NCBI GenBank assembly: GCA_023443625.1 | Contig: JAEZTQ010000082.1 | Span: forward strand, 77,193 to 141,192 | DNA from: Bacillota bacterium | Lineage (GTDB): Bacteria; Bacillota_A; Clostridia; Lachnospirales; Lachnospiraceae | Reading direction: 5' to 3' | Length of the DNA stretch: 64,000 nucleotides | Shown: piece by piece, positions 26,282 through 33,835 of the stretch | Numbering within the stretch: position 1 is the first letter of the stretch | Layout: each line of letters opens with the position of its first letter | Position numbers and translations under genes: made by a program | Notes under the pieces: generated by a model | Told to the model about the DNA's origin: nothing | What the model saw: the letters and a program-made list of their open reading frames with translations, nothing else | Databases searched by the model: none

Positions 26282-26899
26282 TTATTCCTCCTGATTAGTT
26301 AAGTATAAGCCATGTTGCTCTATATATTCCATTACAGACTCCGGTATATAATATCGAATAGATTTACCCTCAGATATTCGCTTACGGATATCTCCTGATG
26401 AAAGCTGTATCGTAGGCATCTTCACTTGCAGAACTCTGGCATTATATTCCTCATACAAGAAATCAATATGTTTTTGAATATCTTCTTCTAAAGCATGATC
26501 TCTACTTGCAGCTACGATTGTACACTTATTAAATATGACCTGGGGATCCTTCCAGCTTTGTAACATAAAAAGGGAATCCGCCCCTAGAATGAAATAGTAA
26601 TCCGTATCCGGATTCTCATCCTTAAGTAAGGTTAAGGTATGTGCGGTATAGGTCATACCCTTACGATCCATCTCAAAGGTAGATATTTCAAAATGAGGAT
26701 TATTGCATATTGCAAGCTTAACCATCTCAACCCTCTGTTCATCTAAAACCTGCTGTGGTTTTTCTTTATGAGGTGGATTTTTAGAGGGCATAAATAGTAT
26801 TTTATCCAAATTCAGCTGTTCAAAAGCATTCTCTGCCAGAAATAAATGACCATAATGAATTGGATTAAAGGTACCACCCATAATGCCAATCTTTTTCAT
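26282..26899 (-). CDS. nadD: Nicotinate-nucleotide adenylyltransferase
   Basis: 205 residues from the ATG at 26899 (GGAAGGTTCAACT upstream). The nucleotidyltransferase signature GIMGGTFNPIHYGHL is at the start, FMPSKNPPHK follows, and the C-terminal SSGDIRKRISEGKSIRYYIP contains the second conserved motif. It makes deamido-NAD in NAD biosynthesis. Confidence 0.96.
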   Translation of the reverse strand: MKKIGIMGGTFNPIHYGHLFLAENAFEQLNLDKILFMPSKNPPHKEKPQQVLDEQRVEMVKLAICNNPHFEISTFEMDRKGMTYTAHTLTLLKDENPDTDYYFILGADSLFMLQSWKDPQVIFNKCTIVAASRDHALEEDIQKHIDFLYEEYNARVLQVKMPTIQLSSGDIRKRISEGKSIRYYIPESVMEYIEQHGLYLTNQEE

Positions 26900-26940
26900 A
26901 GTTGAACCTTCCTTCGTATCATGGACATTTTGTGTCATTG

Positions 26941-27258
26941 TTATTTCATTTCTTTCTTTGATTTCTTGTCTATAGGAAGAATAATCTTCTTCTTTTCCTT
27001 AGACTCTCTGTATAGAACGATTTTCTTTCCAATAATCTGTACGATTTCAGAATGTGTTCTCTCTGATAAGGTTCTCGCTATTTCATTGGGATCTTCCATA
27101 CAATTTTTTAATATATTTATTTTTATTAATTCTCTAGCTTCTAATGCCTCAGATACACCTTCTGTAATTTCTGGGGTTAGTGCAGATTTGCCAATTTGAT
27201 AGATTGGATCTATGGTCATGGCAAGACTCTTTAAATATGCTCTTTGCTTTGTTGTCAT
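26941..27258 (-). CDS. yhbY: YhbY-family RNA-binding (CRM domain) protein
   Basis: 105 residues forming a CRM fold: TTKQRAYLKSLAMTIDPIYQ, then IGKSALTPEITEGVSEAL and LIKINILKNC. It binds pre-50S particles. AAAGGAGTTACAG precedes the ATG. It lies between obgE and nadD in the ribosome-assembly cluster, separated from obgE by the 61-bp repeat array. Confidence 0.93.
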   Translation of the reverse strand: MTTKQRAYLKSLAMTIDPIYQIGKSALTPEITEGVSEALEARELIKINILKNCMEDPNEIARTLSERTHSEIVQIIGKKIVLYRESKEKKKIILPIDKKSKKEMK

Positions 27259-27303
27259 CTGTAACTCCTTTCAAAAAATTTTGTGAGTAAGAACTAGGTA
27301 AGA

Positions 27304-27475
27304 CTTATCTATCTGCTCAGACTCGAGGCAAAGCCTCTCGTTGTTATTTTAAATAATTGTTTCACTTATCTATCTGCCCAGACTCGAGGCAAAGCCTCTC
27401 GTTATTACTATAAATAATTGTTTCAATTATCTATCTGCCCAGACTCGAGGCAAAACCTCTCGTTGTTACTACAAG
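27304..27475. repeat. Three-copy 61-bp tandem repeat
   Basis: Units start near 27304, 27365 and 27426 (TTATCTATCTGCYCAGACTC) and are 61 bp apart. Each contains a small inverted repeat GAGGC-AAA-GCCTC; the third copy is GAGGC-AAA-ACCTC (G-T pair). The array lies in the obgE-yhbY gap. Confidence 0.9.
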
Positions 27476-27487
27476 ATATGATAGTTC

Positions 27488-27513
27488 ATCCAAAAGTATA
27501 TATGCTTTTGGAT
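27488..27513. other. Hairpin between obgE and yhbY
   Basis: ATCCAAAAG / CTTTTGGAT, a 9-bp stem with an 8-base loop, without a strong T tail. It may be a processing or stability element rather than a terminator. Confidence 0.55.
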
Positions 27514-27529
27514 CGTACTATTATATTAG

Positions 27530-27563
27530 CGCAGCTTCGCTGCTATAATTGCTACGCAATTAT
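27530..27563. other. Two small hairpins overlapping the obgE stop
   Basis: GCAGCTTCGCTGC and ATAATTGC-TAC-GCAATTAT; the second contains the obgE stop codon. They form the left part of a hairpin-rich, repeat-rich spacer. Confidence 0.5.
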
Positions 27564-28843
27564 TTGTAGTAGTCAAAGTGTAGGCCATACATTCTTACAG
27601 TATCACCTTCCTGGATACCTAGTTCTTCTAAACGATCTAATATTTCATTTTCTTTTAAGAATTTTTGGAAGAATTCAAAACCTTTTTCTGAGTCTAAGTT
27701 GGTATAACCCAGCATTCTTTCAATACGAGGGCCTTCCACTGCAAACACATGCTCCTCTTCCTTCCAAACCTCATAGGGTTCATTGGAGTTCGCCAAATCC
27801 TCCATAAAGAATTCTCTTTCAAATACTATTGGAGCACTATCTAGCTTAGACAACATTCCCTTTACATGATAAAGAAGTTCTTTCATTCCCTTACCGCTCA
27901 CAGCAGATATGGCAAATACCGGTATGCTCTGTGGTTCAAAGATCTCTTTCATTTTCTTTAAAATCTCTTCTTCTTCCTCAGGCTGCAAGATATCCATTTT
28001 ATTGGCTGCAATAACCTGTGGGCGTTTTGCCAACTCTGGATTATAGGCATATAGCTCGGAATTAATTAGCTTGATATCTTCGATAGGATCTCTGCCTTCT
28101 GTGGCGGCAGCATCTACTAGATGGATGATTACTTTGGTCCTTTCTACATGACGTAAAAACTCATGACCAAGACCTAATCCTTCTGAAGCACCCTCAATCA
28201 ATCCAGGGATATCGGCTATTACAAAACCACCACCCTCTAAATCCACTACTCCAAGGTTGGGACTTAAGGTAGTAAAATGATAATTTCCAATCTTAGGTCT
28301 TGCATTGGTTACACGGGAAAGTAATGTTGACTTACCCACATTAGGAAAACCTACTAAGCCCACATCAGCAATCACCTTAAGTTCGAGAATAACATCCATC
28401 TCCTGGGCTTTTTGTCCAGGCTGTGCATATTTGGGTACCTGCATGGTAGGGGTTGCATAATGTTGATTTCCCTTTCCGCCACGACCTCCCTTTAAGATAA
28501 TCTCTCTCTTTTTGCTGTGGGACATATCCATAACAACCTTGCCCGTTGTCGCTTCTTTAATAACAGTACCTGGAGGGACTTTGATTACCTTATCCTTTCC
28601 ATCCTTACCATGACAGCGTTTCTTGCCTCCATTCTCGCCATCCTCAGCACTGAATTTTCTCGTAAATCGAAAATCCGTTAATGTATTGAGACCTTCATCT
28701 ACTTCAAATATTAAATCTCCGCCTCTTCCGCCGTCACCGCCGTCAGGACCGCCTGCTGGAACAAAGGCCTCTTTACGAAAGCTAACATGACCATCGCCGC
28801 CCTTACCGGATCTGATATGAATTTGTGCTCTGTCTGCAAACAT
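27560..28843 (-). CDS. obgE: Obg-family GTPase, ribosome assembly
   Basis: 427 residues. Glycine-rich Obg fold at 1-158 (IHIRSGKGGDGHVSFRKEAF), G domain at about 160-330 (GFPNVGKSTLLSRV, DIPGLIEGASEG, NKMDI) and a C-terminal OCT domain (350-427), so it is full length. It acts in 50S maturation and links to (p)ppGpp. A TTGTAT-17-TATAAT promoter lies 135 bases upstream. The ribosome site before the ATG is weak. Confidence 0.97.
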   Translation of the reverse strand: MFADRAQIHIRSGKGGDGHVSFRKEAFVPAGGPDGGDGGRGGDLIFEVDEGLNTLTDFRFTRKFSAEDGENGGKKRCHGKDGKDKVIKVPPGTVIKEATTGKVVMDMSHSKKREIILKGGRGGKGNQHYATPTMQVPKYAQPGQKAQEMDVILELKVIADVGLVGFPNVGKSTLLSRVTNARPKIGNYHFTTLSPNLGVVDLEGGGFVIADIPGLIEGASEGLGLGHEFLRHVERTKVIIHLVDAAATEGRDPIEDIKLINSELYAYNPELAKRPQVIAANKMDILQPEEEEEILKKMKEIFEPQSIPVFAISAVSGKGMKELLYHVKGMLSKLDSAPIVFEREFFMEDLANSNEPYEVWKEEEHVFAVEGPRIERMLGYTNLDSEKGFEFFQKFLKENEILDRLEELGIQEGDTVRMYGLHFDYYK

Positions 28844-28974
28844 TTATATCACCGTTACTGCATTCATTAATGATCTTCCTTGAAGAAAGCTTCATCGATT
28901 ATGCATTATCCTCTCTAATATATCTAATATGAAATATATTTATCAGTTCTATTGTTTCCAATTTTAATATGCTT

Positions 28975-29003
28975 ATTATAAACAAAATATATGTGAAATA
29001 CAA
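28975..29003 (-). promoter_or_regulatory. obgE promoter
   Basis: On the minus strand TTGTAT and TATAAT are separated by exactly 17 bases. It makes obgE transcription independent of the L21-L27 operon, which ends in a terminator just upstream. Confidence 0.7.
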
Positions 29004-29152
29004 CAAGGAAAACATATGCCCTTTTCAAAGCTAGATTAATTTATGTTCACCTCTTGTATATTTTAATCATAGTTTTTTAGTCCATATTTATTCTTAAACA
29101 AATGAAAATCGATTAAAAAAGTGAAATTAATCCAGTATTCCATTTCGAAAAA

Positions 29153-29191
29153 ATAACCTCAAATTCCTTACCTATAAGAATTTGAGGTTAT
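29153..29191 (-). terminator. Terminator of the rplU-prp-rpmA operon
   Basis: ATAACCTCAAATTC pairs with GAATTTGAGGTTAT (14 pairs) around an 11-base loop, followed on the minus strand by six T. Confidence 0.92.
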
Positions 29192-29207
29192 ATCGAAAGC
29201 ATAATTA

Positions 29208-29495
29208 TTATTTCGCTTCAACAGGGTAAACACTTGCCTGCTTCTTATCTCTACCCTTACGTTCAAATTTAACAACGCCATCAACTAAAGCGAATAATGT
29301 ATCATCACCGCCGCGTCCTACGTTAACTCCAGGATGAATTTTCGTACCGCGCTGTCTGTAAAGAATATTTCCTGCGAGAACAAATTGTCCATCTGCTCTT
29401 TTCGCACCCAATCTCTTGGACTCGGAATCTCTACCATTCTTGGTGGAACCAACACCCTTTTTATGAGCGAAAAATTGAAGGTTCATTCTTAACAT
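29208..29495 (-). CDS. rpmA: Ribosomal protein L27 with cleavable N-terminus
   Basis: 95 residues. The start [20 protein letters not shown] shows the Firmicute-specific extension that must be removed after NLQFFA by the Prp protease so that the mature N-terminus reaches the peptidyl-transferase centre. AGGAGGTGTAGAAC precedes the ATG. prp is the gene just upstream. Confidence 0.97.
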   Translation of the reverse strand: MLRMNLQFFAHKKGVGSTKNGRDSESKRLGAKRADGQFVLAGNILYRQRGTKIHPGVNVGRGGDDTLFALVDGVVKFERKGRDKKQASVYPVEAK

Positions 29496-29564
29496 GTTCT
29501 ACACCTCCTAGTTTCAAATTGCATCTGTGATGAAATTATAAGAAATTCATCAACTGATCTAAAG

Positions 29565-29897
29565 TTACTGTGATTTAACCTGGGTCAGCTTGATATACTC
29601 ATCTGTATATTCCTCTTCCACAAACCTAAGTCCTAAGGCAAGAGAACTTAATAACAGGTTCGTATTCACTGAAATCTCAGAAATCACATGAAATTCTATA
29701 AATCCTTTATTCTCGTCCTGTTCTAAGGAAAACCTATCCGAGGTAAAATTCTCAATAGAATTAATTGTATTGATTACTAAGGCTGAAACAGCTGCACATA
29801 CAATATCACTGCCATACTTAGAATAATCGGCATGACCAGAGAGCTTAAAGCCGGTAATCAAATCTTCTGCATTTTTGTAAAGGGATACATTAATCAT
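29565..29897 (-). CDS. prp: Ribosomal-processing cysteine protease Prp
   Basis: 110 residues; catalytic His is in LSGHADYSKYG and Cys in DIVCAAVSAL, the Prp (YsxB) signature. It cleaves the L27 N-terminal extension. It is encoded between rplU and rpmA as in other Firmicutes, which supports the assignment. Confidence 0.95.
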   Translation of the reverse strand: MINVSLYKNAEDLITGFKLSGHADYSKYGSDIVCAAVSALVINTINSIENFTSDRFSLEQDENKGFIEFHVISEISVNTNLLLSSLALGLRFVEEEYTDEYIKLTQVKSQ

Positions 29898-29906
29898 ATC
29901 ATTTAC

Positions 29907-30215
29907 CTATGCATTAATCTTTTCGATCTTTACCTTGGTATATGGTTGTCTATGACCATTTTTCTTGTGATATCCAGATTTTCTCTTGTATCTGAAAACA
30001 ACAATTTTTCTATTCTTGCCTTCTTCAACAACAGTTGCAGAAACTTTTGCATTAGCTACTGTAGGATTTCCTACAACTAATTCACCATTATTTACTGCAA
30101 GTACTTGATCAAAAGTAACAGTTGCACCTGCTTCTGCACCAAGCTTTTCAATTTTAATGATATCGCCTTCCGCTACCTTGTACTGTTTACCACCAGTTGC
30201 AATAATTGCGTACAT
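29907..30215 (-). CDS. rplU: Ribosomal protein L21
   Basis: 102 residues from the ATG at 30215 with AGGAGG 8-9 bases upstream; longer starts are rejected because they overlap the leader. [20 protein letters not shown] and [20 protein letters not shown] are the L21 hallmarks. It binds 23S rRNA. First gene of the L21-Prp-L27 operon. Confidence 0.97.
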   Translation of the reverse strand: MYAIIATGGKQYKVAEGDIIKIEKLGAEAGATVTFDQVLAVNNGELVVGNPTVANAKVSATVVEEGKNRKIVVFRYKRKSGYHKKNGHRQPYTKVKIEKINA

Positions 30216-30330
30216 ATTGGCACCTCCTATTATCATTACTCGCCAACTTTGGTGTCTATAAATCACAAAAATAGATTACAGAGCTTATACCTCGTTGTGC
30301 GGCACACTAAATTATGCTAGCATATATGCA
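30216..30330 (-). ncRNA. Probable L21 leader (ribosomal protein autoregulation element)
   Basis: The minus-strand 5' region contains GTGCCGCACAACGAGGTATA and TTTATAGACACCAAAGTTGG, which I associate with the Firmicute L21 leader (Rfam L21_leader). The CCAA / TTGG pairing next to the ribosome site fits such a structure. Recognition is from memory of the consensus, not a search. Confidence 0.6.
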
Positions 30331-30401
30331 GACTTTTGTCAAATGTTTTTTAATAAGCTTAAGAAAAAATACTTCTTATATACTAATCCTACATACTGCC
30401 A

Positions 30402-30433
30402 AAGCCCCTTGAAAAAACTGTGAATTTTCAAGG
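30402..30433 (-). terminator. Hairpin after the alpha/beta hydrolase gene
   Basis: CCCTTGAAAA / TTTTCAAGGG (10 pairs) around a short loop, 11 bases after the hydrolase stop. The T tail is weak. Confidence 0.6.
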
Positions 30434-30443
30434 GATACTATTT

Positions 30444-31097
30444 TTATAAATAGTCTTCTATTATTTTATATAATTTATCATTATCAACGACATAACTTCC
30501 GTGATCTTCCCCTTCTAAGATTTTCAATACACTATTTGGTATTTCTTTTGCAATTTCTCTAGTGTGTTCCTCGTAAATCAAATCTTTACTTCCTGCTAAA
30601 ACAATAGTGGGTATTATAATTTTATTTAATTCCTCGACTTTTATATCAGGCTGAGTAACCATTAATTTGAATTTGGGATTTCTGGTAAAGAAATATATTA
30701 GCTTGAATAATCTAAGATAATTCTTTTTTACACCCTGGGGATTTGTATTGGCACCACTAATAATCAGTTTAGAAAGCATATCAGGATATTTGGCTGCCAG
30801 GATGAGACCAATGATTCCTCCATCACTAAAACCATATAAGATAGGTTTTTGAATATCCTTACATTTAATAAATTCAGCTATATCTTCTACCATATCAAGG
30901 TAATTCAATTCTTTCACAGGGGTACTTTCCCCATGTCCTCTGCTATCAATAGCATATACCGTAAATCCCTCAGACAATATCTTACTAAGCTTATCAAAAA
31001 TCTTATGGCTCTCGCCATTGCCATGTAGTAAGAGAATTGGGTCTCCCTTACCTAACTTATGATAATAAATCTTAATTTGATTAACCTCTTGATACAT
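30444..31097 (-). CDS. Alpha/beta hydrolase
   Basis: 217 residues. Oxyanion region ILLLHGNGESH, nucleophile elbow LYGFSDGGIIG (Gly-Phe-Ser-Asp-Gly), acid in AGSKDLIYEE and catalytic His in EGEDHGSYV make a complete catalytic triad. The lack of a lid-rich insert gives a small core enzyme, probably an esterase or C-C hydrolase; substrate unknown. It lies between the YbaK gene and rplU, an uncommon neighbour in this cluster. Confidence 0.85.
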   Translation of the reverse strand: MYQEVNQIKIYYHKLGKGDPILLLHGNGESHKIFDKLSKILSEGFTVYAIDSRGHGESTPVKELNYLDMVEDIAEFIKCKDIQKPILYGFSDGGIIGLILAAKYPDMLSKLIISGANTNPQGVKKNYLRLFKLIYFFTRNPKFKLMVTQPDIKVEELNKIIIPTIVLAGSKDLIYEEHTREIAKEIPNSVLKILEGEDHGSYVVDNDKLYKIIEDYL

Positions 31098-31246
31098 CCA
31101 TACCCCAACCTTATTTTTACATTGTTAAATTATTATAACATAAGAGGGGGTATTCTACAATTTATATCCGCAAATAATCAGCAACTTTATATTTACAATA
31201 TAAGCTTGCACTTATATAATACGAACAAATTGTTCTTTTTAAATCT

Positions 31247-31717
31247 CTATTCTGCCACATCACAGAGTAGGGCTCCCGTATATTCTACTAGCTTTTCTCG
31301 TAAAATACGCAGCTGACATCCTCTGATACCGGCACTGATACATATCTCATCATAGAAAATTGCTGTCTCCTCCATATAGGTAGGAAACTTCTTCTTCATA
31401 CCTATGGGAGAACAGCCACCCCTGATATATCCTGTCACTCCTAGTAAATCCTTTACTGGAAGCATCTCAACCTTCTTATCCCCAAGAATTAACGCTGCTT
31501 TCTTTAAATTAAGTTCGAGATTTACAGGGATGCAAAATACAGCGTATCCCTTTTTCTCTCCCTTAGCAACCAAGGTTTTGAACACCTGCTCTGCTGGCAT
31601 ATTAACCTGTTCTGCCACATGCTCTCCACTCAAATTATTCTCATCCACTTCATAAGTAAGAGACTCATAAGCAATTCCTGCCTGTTCTAATAACCGCATC
31701 ACATTGGTTTTAACCAT
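31247..31717 (-). CDS. ybaK: Cys-tRNA(Pro)/Cys-tRNA(Cys) deacylase YbaK
   Basis: 156 residues of the YbaK/EbsC trans-editing family: VFKTLVAKGEKKGYAVFCIP contains the conserved Lys, and GYIRGGCSPIGMKKKFPTYM the Gly-rich site. It hydrolyses mischarged tRNA, typically Cys-tRNA(Pro). It starts downstream of rng and is probably an insertion into the conserved rng-rplU order. Confidence 0.93.
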   Translation of the reverse strand: MVKTNVMRLLEQAGIAYESLTYEVDENNLSGEHVAEQVNMPAEQVFKTLVAKGEKKGYAVFCIPVNLELNLKKAALILGDKKVEMLPVKDLLGVTGYIRGGCSPIGMKKKFPTYMEETAIFYDEICISAGIRGCQLRILREKLVEYTGALLCDVAE

Positions 31718-31738
31718 AATCCATCCGTTCTTTCTTAA

Positions 31739-32962
31739 TTAATTCCTTAGTATATCCTCTATCTGTTCATGGAGGGGCTTTCTAACCTTTTTTCTTGTGA
31801 TTTCCACAAGGCCCAATGCCGTCATGTCAACAAGGGTGGTCTTAATGGAATCCTTCTTGAGATAATCCTCTAACTCCTCCATCAAGAGCTTATTATCCTT
31901 TTCTAAGTCCATATCAATGAAATCAATAATTATAATTCCTGATAAATTACGTAATCTTATTTGCTTTGCTATTTCTTTGGCTGCTTCCCTGTTAATCTTA
32001 AGAAAGGTCTCCTGGACCTTTTTCTTCCCGGCTACTGCCTTTCCCGTGTTGACATCAATGACAGTCAAGGCTTCTGTGGGTTGAATTACTAAGGAACCCC
32101 CAGATTTTAGCCATACCATAGGCCTGATAGCATCATTTAATTTATCATGGATTCCATAAAGATTAGAAAGACTTAAAATATCATCCTTATATAATCTTAG
32201 CTTTTCTAAATCTTCTGGTTGGTACATCTGCAAATATTCTTTTATATTCTCATAAAGCTTTACATCATCTGTCACAAATTCGTCCACCTTTTGTGCATAA
32301 CCATCTCTTATGTCACATATATAACTGGGTGGAGTTTTATATATTAGGGTAAAACGATTTTTATGAATACCGTATCTTCTTAAGTGCTCATAGGCTTCTA
32401 TGAGTTTTATCATCTCATTTTTTATCTTATCCTCTGGCATGTAGGCCGCATTGGTTCGGATGATAAAACCATATTCCCTATGTTCAAATTCTCTTGCTAT
32501 ACTTTTAAGGCGGTTTCGTTCCTTCTCATCGGTAATTTTAGAAGAAACCCCAAAGTTACGCTTACCGTAGGTTAATGCCGCATATTTGCCTGTAAAGTTG
32601 ATGTTGGAGCTAACAACAGGAGCCTTGGTCTTAACCCCCTCTTTTGTTACCTGTACTAGAAGCTCATCCCCGATTTTGACCTTAACTTCCTTAAGCTTTC
32701 TATCCTGATTATCAGATTCTAACCCGCCCATAATTGGATAAGTATTTTCTTCAAGGGAATAATAACACATCCTACCATCAGCAATCTCTACAAAGGCTGC
32801 GTTGATATTTTTTACGATATTTTTGACTTTGCCAAGATAAATGTTCCCCAAAATGGCTGTATCCTCTATGGAATTAAGAGATACTTGAACCATATCCTTA
32901 CCTTCAAAGAAAGCGGAAACAATTCTATTATTCTGTTTTGTAATAATTAGTTTGTTCTCCAT
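31739..32962 (-). CDS. rng: Ribonuclease G/E-type endoribonuclease
   Basis: 407 residues from the ATG at 32962 (GGAGGAATGGG upstream). S1-like region near 35-110 (ILGNIYLGKVKNIVKNINAA), RNase H-like and DNase I-like catalytic region with LTVIDVNTGKAV and IIIIDFIDM, which carry the Mg-binding aspartates. It lacks the C-terminal scaffold of RNase E and a clear Zn-link CPxC motif at the end (sequence stops after KPLHEQIEDIL), so it is a short RNase G form. It matures 16S rRNA and cuts mRNA. Confidence 0.9.
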   Translation of the reverse strand: MENKLIITKQNNRIVSAFFEGKDMVQVSLNSIEDTAILGNIYLGKVKNIVKNINAAFVEIADGRMCYYSLEENTYPIMGGLESDNQDRKLKEVKVKIGDELLVQVTKEGVKTKAPVVSSNINFTGKYAALTYGKRNFGVSSKITDEKERNRLKSIAREFEHREYGFIIRTNAAYMPEDKIKNEMIKLIEAYEHLRRYGIHKNRFTLIYKTPPSYICDIRDGYAQKVDEFVTDDVKLYENIKEYLQMYQPEDLEKLRLYKDDILSLSNLYGIHDKLNDAIRPMVWLKSGGSLVIQPTEALTVIDVNTGKAVAGKKKVQETFLKINREAAKEIAKQIRLRNLSGIIIIDFIDMDLEKDNKLLMEELEDYLKKDSIKTTLVDMTALGLVEITRKKVRKPLHEQIEDILRN

Positions 32963-33013
32963 CCCATTCCTCCGAAAAATGACTTCTAACTTCAACTATT
33001 TATCTCCGTGAGA

Positions 33014-33835
33014 TTATCGTTCCAGATTGTCTAACGAAATTAGTTGATTACTCTCTAAATCCCTGGTATATACCTCCAAACGATGTACCTGCCAGGCTAA
33101 TTTCTCAAAGGTCATGTTAAGATACTGATAAAATCCATCCATTACTAATTCAGGCTTCAAATTAGCAGCGCTTCCAGTATCTAGTTGAAGATAGACTTTA
33201 ATTCCGTTCTCGTAAGCTGTTACAGCACTTTCAAAGTTATTATAGTGTTTCTTATCCTTTGATAATGGTTTTAATGTTTTCTGCAATTTATCCAGGTATT
33301 CCTCTTTGGAATAAGCAGTTAAAGTAATCATAGGTCTGATATCCACCGCTTTTTCACTGGTTTTTGTCTTTTTATCTAAAACGATTTCTGTCTGGGACAT
33401 ATATTGATCAAATAAATGTCTAAAATCCTCCTGGGACTTGATTTCTCCAAGGGAATATCCATCTTTTAAGGATACCAGATAATCCGCAGAGGAAACCAAG
33501 GACATGGCTGTAACCCCTCTTTGGTTTTCTTCTCGATCCAGCAAGGGTTGAAAATCTATGACATGAAATCCCTCTGTAATTACTTCATTCATTCTCTTTA
33601 TCATCATCTCTGGACTGTCACTGGAAAGTAGGGACACATCCAAATATTCCCCATCACTGGTTAAACCCACACCAAGAGGTGCTGCAAAAGACATAATCTG
33701 ATGTGGACTAAAACCTTTGGAATATTCATTATCTATCTCTGCTCTTCGAAAGAGTTTTTGAAAATAACGCATGACATCCAGATGCCCAATAAATTTCATG
33801 GAACCATATTTCCTGAACTTAATTCTTGCTTTCAT
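33014..33835 (-). CDS. TIGR03936-type radical-SAM-linked protein (DUF2344)
   Basis: 273 residues from the ATG at 33835 (GGAGGGCCAAG upstream). Conserved start KARIKFRKYGSMKFIGHLDVM and KGFSPHQIMSFAAPLGVGL are diagnostic. It overlaps the end of the radical SAM gene by 17 bases, indicating translational coupling; in some genomes the two are fused. Proposed roles are in RNA modification but none is proven to my knowledge. Confidence 0.92.
   Translation of the reverse strand: MKARIKFRKYGSMKFIGHLDVMRYFQKLFRRAEIDNEYSKGFSPHQIMSFAAPLGVGLTSDGEYLDVSLLSSDSPEMMIKRMNEVITEGFHVIDFQPLLDREENQRGVTAMSLVSSADYLVSLKDGYSLGEIKSQEDFRHLFDQYMSQTEIVLDKKTKTSEKAVDIRPMITLTAYSKEEYLDKLQKTLKPLSKDKKHYNNFESAVTAYENGIKVYLQLDTGSAANLKPELVMDGFYQYLNMTFEKLAWQVHRLEVYTRDLESNQLISLDNLER

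Larger units (their letters stand above)
28844..29207. other. obgE upstream region
   Basis: 364 bases holding the rpmA terminator (29153-29191) and the obgE promoter (28975-29003); no other structure seen. Confidence 0.6.

Noticed and set aside
27304..27475. CRISPR array
   Set aside because: Whole 61-bp units including the would-be spacers are nearly identical; there are only three and no cas genes are nearby.
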